From: Aplectana chamaeleonis
Taxonomy: Eukaryota; Nematoda; Chromadorea; Rhabditida; Cosmocercidae
Assembly: GCA_029168955.1 (NCBI GenBank)
Contig: JAPDOI010001516.1
Coordinates: forward strand, 62,001-126,000
Direction: 5' to 3'
Length of the DNA: 64,000 bases
Below, in pieces: positions 22,781-35,014 of this stretch. Each line of letters begins with the position of its first letter. Position 1 is the stretch's first letter. Made by a program: the position numbers and the translations under genes. Below the pieces are notes generated by a model, which was not told the DNA's origin, searched no databases, and worked only from the letters and a program-made list of their open reading frames with translations.

Positions 22781-24010
22781 TTGCGGCCATAACTTTTTTA
22801 CCCTACAAGATAGCCCTTTGGTGAAGGTTTTTTTCGGAATTCACATCAAATTCTGCATCGAATGGCGGCTTCAGTTTCAAAAAATACGCCCCCTTTCTAC
22901 CAGCCGATTTCAGTTTATAAAGTGCATTTTTTTCGCCTGAATTTATCGATTTTTCGTCCATAACTTTTTTTGTGCTTGTAGTTGGACATTTGGTGAAGGT
23001 TGTTTTCGAATTCCCGATGGAATTCTTCGTCGACTGGTCTTCCCAGTTTGGAAAAAAATTCTCTCGATCCTTCAGCCTAATTCATTTTACGAAACACCGG
23101 TTTTTCGCCTATAACTCTTCAACCGTCGAAGATAGGTTCCCGGTGAAGATAGTTTTTGAAATCTACGTAAAATTTTGCGTCGAACGATTTATTGGGTTCA
23201 TAACTTTGCTTGCTCCATAAGCCAGCCAAGTTGGTGGAGCCGAACTCTATAGTTATCTCCATAGGGTGCTCTCGCCTCTATGGTGTACGTAGGAGACGCA
23301 GAATTCTCCTAGGGCCTACAATGGGGCTCGGCTCAACCGCCCTGGCTGACTTATGGGGCAAGCAAAGTTAGGAACCCGATATATTATTCGACGCAGAATT
23401 GTACGTGGATTTCAAAAACAATCTTATCGAAACCTTATCTTCAACGGTTAACGAGTTATAGGCGAAAAACCGGTGCTTCGTAGAATGATTTAGGCTGAAA
23501 GATCGAGAAAATATTTTCCCAAACTTGAAGCACTAGTCGACGCAGAATTTCATCTAGATTTCGAAAACAACCTTTACCTGGGGCCTATCTCCAAGCGCAA
23601 AAAAGTTATGGACGAAAAACCGATAAATTCAGGCAAAAAAAAGCTTTCTTATAAACTGAAATCGGCTGGTAGAAGGGGAACGTATTTTTCGAAATTGAAA
23701 CCGCCATTCGATGCAGAAATTAATGTGAATTCCGAAAACAACCTTTACCAAAGGGCTATCTTGTAGGGTAAAAAAGTTATGGACGAAAAATTGATTGCTT
23801 TTGGTGAAAAACACGTTACTTCTTAAATTGAAATCGGCTGAGAGATTGGAAACGCATTTTTCTCAAATCGGAAACATTCTCCGACGCAAAATTTTATGAA
23901 GATTTCGGGAAATGCTCCATGCAAAGGTCCATCTATAAGGGCTGAAATGTTATGAGCGAAGAACGGGTAGTTTTTCAATAATCGCTTGGAAAAATTTCCC
24001 GAAAAAAAAA
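22780..24010. repeat. Large inverted repeat whose arms are tandem arrays of a 150-170-base unit
   Basis: The left arm (about 22780-23260) and right arm (about 23310-23800) are inverted about a centre near 23285, where GCTTGCTCCATAAGCCAGCC pairs with GGCTGACTTATGGGGCAAGC. Each arm is built from units marked by CCATAACTTTTTT on the left (22785, 22959, 23112) and by AAGTTATGGACG or GAGTTATAGGCG on the right (23455, 23605, 23775, 23947); the last unit extends the right side to about 24010. Units keep an open frame of about 50 residues (FGIHIKFCIEWR-like), giving several short open frames on both strands. Confidence 0.85.
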
Positions 24011-24527
24011 TTGCCTCCAAGACAGCTCAAAGGAAATTTTTCATGACCTAAGCAGATCATTTCATTAAGAATATTTTTTTCAAAAAGAGGTCATCTAACG
24101 AAAAAAATGTTTCAAAATGAATGATAAAGAGAAAAATGAACTGAATGCAAAAAAGAGGATTGAGAAAACGTCAAATTTTGAAGTTGCAAATCTATAGTGA
24201 ACCTTCACCATTCCCCACTCAAGTATCCTAAACAACCTTCACCTCCCGGACCGCTGTCTCCACCCCCAACGAACCTATGGTCGTATCGATGCCGGATGCA
24301 TGCGACGAATTCATGGTTGGAGTCCCGCCAGGGGCTTGATTTTCGCAGAGAACTCAACATATTCACCCTTTGCCAGAGTGTATGACCTGTCTCAGGTCCA
24401 AAATGTAACAAAACTTCACCAGAAGTTTACCGTTAATCTCTGTTTACCGTTAATTATTTTTAGTTAAGTAAAGTAAAATAAGTTTATTTCATGGAAATCA
24501 ACTTGTGAATTTTCCGTGGTTTTTGAT
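24011..24527. other. No recognisable gene
   Basis: A-rich sequence to 24190, then short overlapping frames on both strands at 24197-24411 without any motif. Confidence 0.5.
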
Positions 24528-25017
24528 TTGAAGGCAAAGTTCACGGTAAGGTTCGATTCTGAGATTAATCGCTAAATCGAATGTTTGGCCCCCGGGTGAA
24601 ACCAAAACAACGGATGAATTGAGAAAAATGCCCCAGAAGGGCACGAAATCCCTTACTCTCACCCCACCTCTTTACTATCACTGGAACTGTTCGCTGTGAC
24701 AATGAAATCTTTTGTGCACCCGTCTTCTGGAATTCGCTACTCTCCATTGCACTGTTCTCTCCTTCGGACCCTAACTAATACTGTTTTGCCTGAAATATTC
24801 TTCCATTTTTGATTGAGACCATTTTTCAAAGGTGAAAACCATCATGAACATGTTCATCAATCGGACAACTAGTCCAGGCCCGAGACTGATGTCACTGAAA
24901 TATGACGTTTCAGTGCGTTCCAAGCCGTTACTTCAGAATTTCGGTAACACTCGTTAGCCAACGCATTTTTTGAGTGGAAACCCCGGGAACGAAAATAATC
25001 GTGAACACTGCCTTTAA
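24528..25017. mobile_element. TTAA-type MITE, reverse-oriented copy of 39726-40220
   Basis: The left end (TTGA-AGGCAAAGTTCACGGTAAGG) is decayed and the right end (AATCGTGAACACTGCCT-TTAA) is intact. Internal blocks match the reverse complement of 39726-40220 throughout, including ACTAATACTGTTTTGCCTGA and CATGAACATGTTCA. Its right TTAA (25014-25017) is also the left TTAA of the next element. No coding capacity. Confidence 0.8.
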
Positions 25018-25474
25018 AGGCAGCATACACGCTCGTGAACGTAATTGAGATAACTACGGAATCAGAATGGTATGGCACCGAACACAACGCCTACGCATTT
25101 TGAAGCGATAAGAACGACCCACAGTGACGCTACACAAGTAAGAAGTTGGCCCAGGCCCCTGTTTTGCGTCCTCCACCAAAACGGGGGTGCTGAGCCATTT
25201 CCACCATCGTCGATGTGTGTGGTTTACCTATTGTACCATTTCTCCACCCACAAATGTCGCCGACGGTGAGAATGGCCCAGTACTCCTGTTTTGGAGGACG
25301 GCGACAAATACATAGGGCGAAGAAATACAGGGCGGGGCAAACTTCTCACTCGTGTAGCGCCATTGTGGGGGCGGTTTTGACGCTTCATAATGCGGGGGCG
25401 TTGTGTTCTGTGCCATACCATTCTAATTTCGTAGTTATCTCGAATACGTTTACGAGCGTGTATGCTGCTTTTAA
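25014..25474. mobile_element. TTAA-flanked foldback MITE, GCATACACGCTCG family, copy B
   Basis: TTAA at 25014-25017 and 25471-25474 flanks AGGCAGCATACACGCTCGTG and its complement. The arms pair along their length as in 20846-21314, but the CAGCAACC-type central block has changed. Several short frames on both strands are by-products of the foldback. Confidence 0.85.
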
Positions 25475-25716
25475 GGTTACTCTGTTGAATCATCAGACAT
25501 GTACTACAAGATTCTCCCTAAACCACATAGGTACCTCTCAAAATCTACCAAAAAGTGTCACAGAAAACGCATGTACGCACGCTTCTACGCATCTTCCAGC
25601 AATCGCGCGCGAGAAACTAATCGCGCTTAGGTCCATTGCTAGCTTCGCGCGACTGGCGACGCCATGGAGTGTTTTTCATCCACATCTGCAAAAATCAATA
25701 TGACTGACATGCAAGG

Positions 25717-26220
25717 TTGTGGTCACTCGCAGCACTATGTGTTTACACCTCCTTATCGGAGCGCACTCACCCGCGTGCGCGCACCACACGCACACTCACG
25801 CGCATTTGCGGAAATGCATGCATGAGCCTGCTCGTGTATACGCGCATGGACACATGTGCCGGTGCATATATGCACACAACTGCCTCTTATGCACAAGCGC
25901 GCGAAACCCACGGACATCTACGCGCATTCATGGTTACTCATGCGCGAGCATGTATAGTGGTACGTACGCGTACACAAAAAAGAGCACATTCTTGCGTCCT
26001 TGTGTGTACACATATGCACTCATGCGCGCAGTGATAACATTCACACACACGCACGCATTCGTATATATTCTACCACAATCGCCCAATTCCGTTCACGAGA
26101 AGACGCGCGCATGCTCGAACAATTGCGCAAAAACTGTCTATGCAGTGACACGCACGCATAATCACATTCATGTTCGCAAATACGCGCGCATACTCACGCG
26201 CACTATTACGTATAGTCAAC
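25717..26220. repeat. Degenerate CA/CG-rich alternating tract
   Basis: Alternating purine-pyrimidine words (CACGCACACTCACGCGC, GCGCGCATACTCACGCGC and similar) dominate about 500 bases with interruptions. The absence of stops in CA-rich text gives two overlapping plus frames of 105 and 169 residues, which I regard as non-coding. It resembles the flanks of the CA microsatellite at 34596-34757. Confidence 0.75.
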
Positions 26221-26221
26221 A

Positions 26222-26385
26222 GAGATAGCACTGTTACTTTCCGTTCTTTATTGTGCGTTGGCGCGAACTCTGCGCGCATACAATATCGCTCGTAGGATTT
26301 GGTCTGGAAACGAGTGAGGTCGGGTTTTCGCGTTTCTTTCTTTTTTGTATAACTCGCTTCGAATTCTACTTTGTGCAAAAAAGAT
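26222..26385. repeat. Dispersed repeat, reverse copy of 32840-32985
   Basis: GTGCGTTGGCGCGAACTC, CGAGTGAGGTCGGGTTTTCG and TTTTTTGTATAACTCGCTTC occur here, and their complements occur in matching order at 32840-32985. Identity is roughly 80% by eye. Both copies sit next to CA/CG-rich tracts. Confidence 0.75.
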
Positions 26386-26439
26386 GTGATATTCATGATC
26401 CTGGCGTTGAGGGGTATATATCAACTCTGGAAATCTAGC

Positions 26440-28040
26440 GTTTCGAGCGGAGGCTAAACGATTTTTTTTCTCATGATCGGGACAATGAGCAGAACTCGCG
26501 ATATGATAGAATAATCTCGTTTGTTTCGATCGGATGTCGCGAGTTCCGGCGTTTGCCGTACGCATAGTTTCGCTTGCACTTGAAATGCGTTGGACAGGGA
26601 CGACATTGCGGACAGGGACGACATTGCTTTGGACAGAGACGCGGAGTCTCCTCTCGCGCCTTGCTCTCATCACAAGATCAGAATGACGCTCTCATTTTCC
26701 TTTTCTTCATTACTCGCTATTCATTTTTGTCATTACTCTTGATCTCTCCAAAACACGTGTCAATTGTCTCTCCATCTTCAGAATTCTGAAGTCTAGTCAA
26801 ATTTCCCTGCTCCACGAAAAATACGGCAGGTTTGTCCAATTAAAACATCACATATGCGCCTTTTGTTGTAGTACACAGATTTCTAATTCTTTAAACTCAG
26901 TTCCAGTTTTCTCGTCCGGTTTCATTGATATGAAGATTTCGCGGGAATCTGAAAGAATTTGGAGAGTTATGAATTCTCAAATTACCCGGAAATCGCCTGA
27001 ATTTTACGTTCGTTTCTTGAAAATTTTGGTAAATGTTGATCCGTGATTCTCAAGGCGGAGTAATTTTGTGAGAGTCTGCAGTTACTCACGAAGGAAAAGT
27101 TTTCTAACGCAAAAAACTCAAAAAAACTTTGAAGAAAAATTTTACTTTAAATTTTACTAAATTTTTTTTTGAAGAAAGAAAAAAACACCCATTCTATTAT
27201 TTGAACATTGGTTTGGGCTCCCAGTAAATTTGAACTGTCCAGGTCTAGTAGTCGACGTTATGTGCCTCGGAAATCTCAAAATTCTTCGACACAGCATGCA
27301 ATCTCGTCTCCCCTTTGTTGGTTCCTATTCTGAAACGTGACAAGTGTATTATTTTATTTTTATGACCATTCAGGAACTGCAATATTTTAGACTGGGCTAA
27401 CGTGGAGCCGCGATATGGGCACTTCCAATTTTCAACTTGTCTGTTTTGCTAACAGTTTTCGCACTGCAATCTACACTGTAAGTTCAAAGATTTCTTAACC
27501 TTTTTGTGCAAATTCCCGTGTAAAAGTGCCTATATTTTTCAGTGTATCCCAAGTTTTGGAAACATTGTATTGTTTGAAGACGGAAAAATGGATGAGATGG
27601 TAAAGTTGAAGAGTCCTCATAACGGCCACTGATCGAAACAAACAACTGAAAATGGACCCAAAAAACAATATTTGAATGGGATGCATTTGTTCAATGCGTG
27701 CATCATAGGAGATAGTTTTGATCATTTAATCATCGTACGTTTTTGGTGGAGTCGATTTTTCAGTTTTTTGCTTTTTTCAATGGCCGTTGAGAAGACTGGG
27801 CAGGGATCGCGTTCTACATTGAAGTTAGTGCAGGGCTGTTGGGGGCTCATTTTTAGCCATTTCTTCGGCATTGTTTCGATAAAGGCCCCGAACATTTCGA
27901 ATTCTGGTGGAAAGTCGGAGACGGTTTTTATGGTGTGCAATGCCTTTTATACCCAAGCCTAATCGGGTCTATACAAAGACGAGTTCTAATGCTTCCAAAT
28001 CTGGGTTACAGCTGAGCAAAATTTTGTTGATGTAAACCCT
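26440..28040. other. No recognisable gene
   Basis: A two-to-three-copy short repeat (GGACAGGGACGACATTGC) lies at 26592-26640. The rest is AT-rich with short frames; a 96-residue plus frame at 27672 and its complement are unsupported. Confidence 0.5.
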
Positions 28041-28044
28041 TTGT

Positions 28045-28122
28045 TCAGCGCGGGCGGTTGCGACGCAAAATCATCTGTCCAGTCAGTGCGGAGCAATTGT
28101 CGAGGGGCGACCGCCTGCGCTG
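28045..28122. repeat. Short imperfect inverted repeat
   Basis: CAGCGCGGGCGGTTGCGAC pairs imperfectly with GGGGCGACCGCCTGCGCTG across about 40 bases. Confidence 0.45.
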
Positions 28123-29734
28123 ACATCTGCAGTCACCGTTGTTTCAACCATTTTAACCGTTTCTGGTGTATGAAACCACACACTAAGTAAGGCGTGTTTT
28201 GCAATTTGCGAAGAAAAAATGTATTATATTCAATAATCAACATCGACGCGCACGCTTGACACATTCGAAACTGAATTATAACGAAGAACTTTTTGTCTTT
28301 TTTTCGGTATCGATTTTTTTAACAAAAAGGACCAAATGTTAAAAAAAACAGAAAAACAAAAAAATTTCCATTTTGGTGTGGACTGAGGGCAAGAGACAGC
28401 TTGAAAGTAGGTGTAGACGAAGGGAGCGGGGTGCGCGTTGGATCATGGGATTTTGTTTTGACGCAGGCTGTACTGTTGTTATCAGAACAAACTTATGGTC
28501 CGCAGTTGCAGATAAACACTGGAGCACCACGCAGCTAGAAGGTCATCTCACGAATATCACGCGGTCCTGCTCAATTATTTGTTGTCCTGCACGATTATCT
28601 TCGAGCTCTGAGCTGCAACAGCATTCGTGTGTAAGTTGGGACCGGAATTTCGTTTCGATATAAAAAGATATGTACCAAACCAACACTGGAAGTTTGAAAA
28701 GTGCACAAAAATCGATAGCGGCGAATTTTCCCGACGTCCTACATTTCAAAATCTCTTAACTGGAATAGAATTTGGGAATTTTCTATAGTGAAAACATTGA
28801 ATATAGACATGGAATTTTTCCATTATCGGGGCTACGCTTCTACTCATGATGTGATTTAAGAGAGACCGGGTTTTTCTGTGATAGGCAGGACCATTATTCT
28901 ATCCGATTTTTTTAACAGCGTTAACCTTTTGCTCGGTGATTTGAACCAGTCCTGTATATTTCACTCTTGTGAATCTTAGTTGTCGCTAGTTTTTATTTCT
29001 GAGGATTTTGTTATCCGTTATTGAGTCTTTTTATTCCAGCCGTCACTGTTTAATGCGATGAATTCTCTTGTTGTGTTGTGAAGTGTACCAATGAATAAAG
29101 AAATACTATTCATGAAGTAATTTCGTCATTATGGCTAGATGTGGGGGGGGGGTCTGATGCTAAAAGTGGGATGCAATCGCCGAAGTGTTGGTGGATCGAA
29201 ACGCCGGATGTTTCGCAGAGAACCGCGACGTCAGGCTGGCGACATCCGACCCGGCGATCGCAGGGCGAGCGCCACTGTGCGCAGTTGGAGCGCCGCAGTT
29301 TTCGGGAGGATGGACGAACTTTTCGGGGTTGCCCAACCCTGTTTAAGCTTCCGTGTGCAAGCATTGCAACGCTCGTCAGCTGTTTGACGTGCGCTCGGTG
29401 CCCACGAGGACCTGAGAATATATAATCTATCGGCTATATATAATCTCAGGCGCCGGTTCGATTAGAGCGCCGTCAGAACGGGGTTGGACCTTTGAACCGC
29501 TCTGGCTCGAAACAAAAAAAGGGGCGGGCTCAACCCGAAACGTGGTTCGTTCGTTTCGGGATAACATCGGTCCACCTCTCAAAGCCGGGATTGCAGTCTC
29601 GATGATTTCGTAACTACTACGTGGATCGTGTGTCGGTCCACCTGTCATACCCAGGACTGTAGTCTCGATAATGACGTCACGCCTTCGTGAGTCATGGCTC
29701 GGTCCTCCTTTCATAGAAGGGATTCTAATGAAGT
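28123..29734. other. No recognisable gene
   Basis: It contains a run of nine G near 29144, a small AT hairpin near 29412-29448 (CCTGAGAATATATA with TATATAATCTCAGG) and short frames only. Confidence 0.5.
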
Positions 29735-29927
29735 GATGACGTCATCATCCTGTAACCATCGATTCCACGCCCTATACCTGTCATAGCTGTCATCGCGATG
29801 ACGTCATCCTTGATTTTCGGAGCATGGCTTTGCCACCATGCTCAAAAAATCAAGGATGACGTCATCGCAGTAGCCGCTATGAAGGGTAAAGGGCGTAGAA
29901 TTGATGCTAACAAGATGCTGACGTCAA
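29735..29927. repeat. Foldback element rich in TGACGTCA
   Basis: The inner stem GCGATGACGTCATCCTTGAT and its complement are perfect around a loop at GGCTTTGCC, and outer segments (CACGCCCTATACCTGTCATA) pair with mismatches. TGACGTCA, itself a palindrome, is the classical CREB/ATF site, so each arm carries a potential binding site; regulation is not shown. Confidence 0.8.
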
Positions 29928-30060
29928 CATCCTCGTTTTGACCATCAGATTCCCACACATCAACAAATACGTGAATTTATTAACACTCAACAATCAGTTT
30001 TCTAGTTATTCGTTTCCATTGATTTATAGTTCAAAGCTTTTGTTTATTCTTGCACTGTCT

Positions 30061-30180
30061 TTTCTCTCATACTGTCGTTTTCGGAGCTAAATTCCGCTCC
30101 GCAATTGCAGATTACCGCTCTTGCAACATGCAGCATGATGATAATCGTGCTGGAAGAAAGGTGAATCGTGCCGGGACTAA
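30061..30180. repeat. Dispersed repeat, reverse copy related to 63716-63840 and 3295-3385
   Basis: ATGATAATCGTGCTGGAAGA and AAAGGTGAATCGTGCC match the complement of the segment at 63740-63770, and GGAGCTAAATTCCGCTCCGC matches the complement of its far end. Confidence 0.65.
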
Positions 30181-30304
30181 CAAGGGAAACAAAGGAACAA
30201 GTTTTAGTCAGCCTGGACATTCCGGATGAAATGTACATTTCTAGAACCGTTATTGGTGTAGAATCCCAAAAAGATTTTTGCAAGAGAAGAATCGAATGGA
30301 TTGT

Positions 30305-31046
30305 CCATACTCTGCCAACGCGTAGCTAGATGCCTCCGAGAGCGCGGCCTGAAACGCCGCCCCATTCCATGTAGCGGTAAACTACGGGTTTTGGCTACGA
30401 TAGCTAAAACCCGCATATTCTTGTGTCGAGGCTACAAGGATGCATATTCTGCGCGCATTCTACATAAAAACGAAGGCTGAATTAGAAACACCGATCTCTC
30501 CGACGCTAAACCCGTATATTCTTGCTATAGCTTTGTAGCGAGAATCTACGGATTTAGCGGCAACCTGTGTTGAAATGCAATCTCAAACCCGCGCTGGCTA
30601 CGCGGAACGCAGGGGTGCCGTTCGAACAGTGTTGGCCCAGTCAACCAACGGATAACTTGACACTCTGTGGGTGGTCGTGGAGGGTGGCCGCGAGTCGCTC
30701 TCTGGAATACCTTGCTAGGGATAACTTTGGCCGCTGGGATGCTGCAGACCGTGAGGAAGAAACGGCGATGCGCTCGATCGCAGCAGGGATCGTCTTTCTA
30801 GTACAGATCAAGACTGGGTGGGTCGATCGACCGAGTGCTGCAACGCGAATAAGCGTAGTATATGCAGGTGCTGTAGCGAGAATTTACGTAGAATATGGGA
30901 CTGCTGTAGCTGAAATTTCACCAGCTGAGGCTAAACTTTCCGTAACTCACGTAAATTCTCGTGTCAAAATAAGACTAGATGCCTCCAAAACCCCGGGCAT
31001 CTGTGGTTTCCGTGTGAGGCATCTAGCTACGCGTTGGCGGAGTACA
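30305..31046. mobile_element. Non-autonomous TIR element, ACTCTGCCAACGCGTAGC ends, copy 1
   Basis: Inverted termini ACTCTGCCAACGCGTAGCTA and TAGCTACGCGTTGGCGGAGT bound about 740 bases. Interior hairpins built on the word TAGCGAGAATNTACGG recur. The copy at 44199-44942 matches along its whole length in reverse orientation (for example CGAACAGTGTTGG and GGTCGATCGACCGAGTGCTG). The 161-residue plus frame (30567) and 140-residue minus frame (44561-44139) read corresponding parts of the two copies and share GWVDRPSAATR, so an ancestral frame or slow drift is possible; I recognise no domain. Confidence 0.8.
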
Positions 31047-32295
31047 GGTTGAAGAACCGGAGAAATGTATGGCAGGTAACCAGGAAACCGAGACAAAATC
31101 AGCCATAATGGCCTGATGAAGGCAAAAAGTCAGAAAAAAATGAGAAAAAAATGGTCAGAGTGACAACGAAAAAAAAACCCGCAAACAAAATAGTGAGCTT
31201 AGCCAGAGGCAAAAGAGTTAAATTTTGGAATTAAGAAAATATTGGGGCAATTGATAAGAAAATTGAAAAATAGCCAAAGCGATCAGGAGTAGGAAGAATT
31301 CAAATAAAGAAATCAATAACCACAAAACAAAAAAAATCCGATGAGAATGGCCGGAAAGCAGAACATTTTTGTCGGTTCCTAGAAAGGACAAAAGAGTCGG
31401 AAAGTGTGTTTTGAATATACCGAATAATATGAAATTCCGCCACTCTATCAGAATGCATTAGAACCGTATTTTGTTTCCAAGCATTATATCAGAGGAAAGG
31501 TTCCCCTAGCGTTCTCATGTTTCTATGAGAGTAGAATTATACCTTTTAATGAAACTAGAACTGGCACTATCGGTTATTCCGAATTCATGCAAATATTTGA
31601 ATACTTTTAAGTTTCATCTACATGTGCAGACGAAAACGTGCTCTCTCATTAATTATGAGAGCACATTGACCTGTACTAACGTAAGGGAAAGTAAAGAAAC
31701 AAGGGAACTTAGAATACATCGTGAGATTGCAGCAAAAAGTTCAAGTATCTGGCTTTTCTGACATTCGAAGTGCTCCAGTATACCAAAATTCAACCCATAT
31801 TGAAGCTTCGCTGATTCTGGCCCACTGGACCCCCCCCCCCGGGAAAATTCATCCGAGGCAAAAAGAGAATTGAAAACGCCTAGCAGAGTCATATGAATCC
31901 TCACGACAGCGCGAGGAATTGATCGATCTGAGCAGAAATTTCGTTTGGCTGTCGGTCCAATCGAGCTGATTGATTAGTGCGGCGCCAACCCCCGACGTCT
32001 CCCGTTTCTCTCGTGGAAAACGGGAAGGCGAAGCTTTGCCGAAACGTCTCTCGTTCGCCCCGACGTGGCAGAAAAAAGCGGTTCTTCCATCGGTCCAATC
32101 GAAATGGTGCCTGAGATGATAAAGCCATCGTGGGAGTTAAATTGAACCATGGAAGTTTCGTAATCAGCCAGCCCTCTACATAAGCTAGACGCAGGGAAAC
32201 GCAGACAGAGGCGGTAGCTCCCATCCGTCAAGGTACCGTAATCGCAAATCTGGCGGATTGTGAAACTTCTATAGTTCTCAACGTAGTCAGCATAA
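31047..32295. other. No confident gene
   Basis: A-rich to 31400. A 132-residue minus frame (32372-31974) starts with a hydrophobic stretch like a signal peptide (FVVFSITFFIATTAF), but that stretch is the translation of an element end (CGCGACCACTGCCTTTAAA), so I discount it. A run of ten C lies near 31830. Confidence 0.45.
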
Positions 32296-32299
32296 AGTT

Positions 32300-32330
32300 T
32301 AAAGGCAGTGGTCGCGATGAAAAACGTTAT
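32300..32330. repeat. Solo left end, TTTAAAGGCAGTGGTCGCGATGAAA type
   Basis: TTTAAAGGCAGTGGTCGCGA matches 36443-36465 in the same orientation and is a variant of the TTAAAGGCAGTG termini. No right end was located. Confidence 0.5.
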
Positions 32331-32839
32331 CGAAAAAACTACAAAAATCAGCTCAGATCGAAAACAGCTCAAAAGCTATGAAGGTAGCGCGGTGAAAAAC
32401 GGGCTAGAATTAGAGTTATTAAGACCCTAAATTTCCAGTTCGTGCACACGTGCACAGAAAGATCACAGTCTCATGCCAAGCAGTCGAAAATCCTCGACAC
32501 TCAGAGGAAGAAATAAATGCAAAATTACTTAATAAAACAGTTGAACAATGAAAGCAAGCACTTCAGTCAATGTTTTTGACTAGATGAGTACATCAATCCG
32601 GAGGTTCATTGATTGAAATTCAATTTCAAGCCAGAAGGCAAAATCAAAAGGCAAAAAAGTTCAGGCTTCAAATTTGGCCCAGAACAGCGTTTTTTTCGCG
32701 ATTTTTTTTCATAGGTTCTACTACACTATACCCACAAAAGGGTTCAGAGAGGAAAAGACGACGAGCATATTTGCGCGCGATCACTGCATCTAAGCCATTG
32801 GGTAGCCCTCTACACCAGGATTATGGATATCACCCTAGC

Positions 32840-32985
32840 TTCGCTCAAAGTTGAGTTTGAAGCGAGTTATACAAAAAAGACGAAAAAGACACGAAAACCC
32901 GACCTCGCTCGCTTTCTGACCAAACCCCACAAGCGTTATTGTATTATGTAATTGCGCAAACGCACAATAAAGACGCCAAGTATTA
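32840..32985. repeat. Dispersed repeat, reverse copy of 26222-26385
   Basis: GAAGCGAGTTATACAAAAAA, CGAAAACCCGACCTCGCTCG and AACGCACAATAAAG match the complement of the earlier copy. A CA/CG-rich tract follows at 32990-33110. Confidence 0.75.
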
Positions 32986-33110
32986 ATGTAATCCTTGTAG
33001 ACTTTCAAATACATGCACGCTCATGTGCACATACACATGCGTATGATCATGCGCATACAATTACCCGCTTTCAAATAAACGCATCCACGCGAAAACACAC
33101 ATATTCTCTG

Positions 33111-34440
33111 TTTTCTGTGTTACCAAATTCACTGTTTCTTCGCGTGCTTGCAGGGTCCAGCAGCCCGTTGGCAAGAGCCGCGAAATTTTTACTACCCCCC
33201 TCGGTGGTCAGCCCGCGCTCAAATATTTCGAAAATTCTGACGACCCCCCCTTCAAGAGGGTGGAGAATTTTCCTCTGAAAATTGAATTATGGGGTGTTCA
33301 TATTAAAATCGAGCATTACGACGGGCTGTTTTTGCCATATTTTTCAGCTGAAATGCGCGAAAATCGTAAAAAGAGACTGCAAAAAAAAAACAGCCGAAAG
33401 CAGAGACCTGGCTCGCGCCTAATTTTTCACTCACAAAAAACTTTGCACCAACTCGGGGTTTTCCCCATCTTTCAAAATCGGGATAGTTTAACGGGCTAAG
33501 AACTCAATTTCTCACTCAGTCAGGTTTTCTGTCTGTTTGTAATCCCAAGTATCAGAGCTTACGAAAAAATACGGACCACTTCTTACGTATTCAGTAAATT
33601 TCGGGGGATACAAGAGAACTACTTTAAAAAACTACCACGAAAATCAAAAGGAAGCAAGCAGAAATGATGAGGAAGGGTCTAGAAAACGTTTGAATGAATG
33701 CCGACTATTTTCAGAGCTTGCGGCGCCGCGTTTAGATTAGGGCGCATTGACACAATCGCCTTGAGCAGATTTGTCCTATTATTTTTCGAAAGTGTGATGG
33801 ACTGCGAGAAAAAGCGGTGTGCAAGTTTTTACACGGTTTAATAACCGAAAAGTCAAGCTTCTTTGTGGTCCAAAATTCTATCGCTGAAGGGATGCCAACC
33901 GTTGGATAATGATGGCGAAAACTTTGCGATTTGCCAACGTGGCTTGCCAACGTCCACCACCTTACCTCGTTTGAACTCCTGTGCATCAGTGGGATTGGGG
34001 AGTGAAACTGTGATAATCTGTGGGATATTCTATGAGGACTTCAGCTTATTTTTGTGAAGTTGAAATTTTTAATTTTAATTGGGGGTCGTACGTCTTAAAG
34101 TGGTTTTTAAGATGGAGTACAACGGATTTTCGCCTACAAGGCGATTGAAAACAGTTTGGTGCCCTTGGAACTTACTCTCACCAGGTGGTAAACAGTTGCA
34201 ATTTCGTTTTTAATTCGGAGAAACCACTTTTCCGAAAATTCTACAACATGTTGCATCTTTTTCTAAATAAATTGTATATTTTTTCCACCCGGAATATTGA
34301 CGATCCCCATTCCAACTTTTCGTTTTCCCCCGAAAACTTTAACGACCCTCCACGCTACTGGTTGGCTAGCTATCCACACCTGCTGGACCCTGCGTGCTTG
34401 TGCGGAGCGAGAGCAGATACTGCGAGAAATCCCGGGAGAA
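33111..34440. other. No recognisable gene
   Basis: Only frames under 110 residues, none with motif or splice support. Confidence 0.5.
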
Positions 34441-34595
34441 TTAGACGCAGCATACGCGCGTAGACGCACGCGATAAGCAGAAATCAATTGTTCCTGAAGG
34501 AGAGGACAGACGCAACTTGTGCACTTACGAGCACATTTGCGCAAACACACCTGCTGGCAGAAACGCGCTCGCACGCGCGCGTGTACAAGCACTTA

Positions 34596-34757
<162 letters not shown>

Positions 34758-35014
34758 GTGTCGTTCACATATGCACACGCGCTGTAACCAACGCGTGCGC
34801 GCACACACACACTAACACAGAACCGTGTACACATACCTACGAGCGCAAGCGTAGACATAACCATATTTATAGTAAAGCCATAAATTCCAGTCGACAAACA
34901 GAATATGCTTGCGTCTTCCTCGACAGTTTCCGACAGTCGGCGACGCTGCGATAGGCGTCACTCTGGGCGCGACTACTTCAACGAGTATCGCAACCAGCTT
35001 ACGCGCGATCACCT

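Noticed and set aside
22780..24010. CRISPR-like regular repeats
   Set aside because: Units of 150-170 bases in inverted arms without spacers; the sequence is eukaryotic.
25717..26228. 169-residue and 105-residue Thr/His/Arg-rich plus frames
   Set aside because: CA/CG-rich alternating sequence lacks stop codons in several frames; no other support.
31974..32372. 132-residue minus frame with an N-terminal hydrophobic segment resembling a signal peptide
   Set aside because: The hydrophobic part is the translation of an element end (also read as FIATTAFKL at 36440-36470), so the resemblance is accidental.
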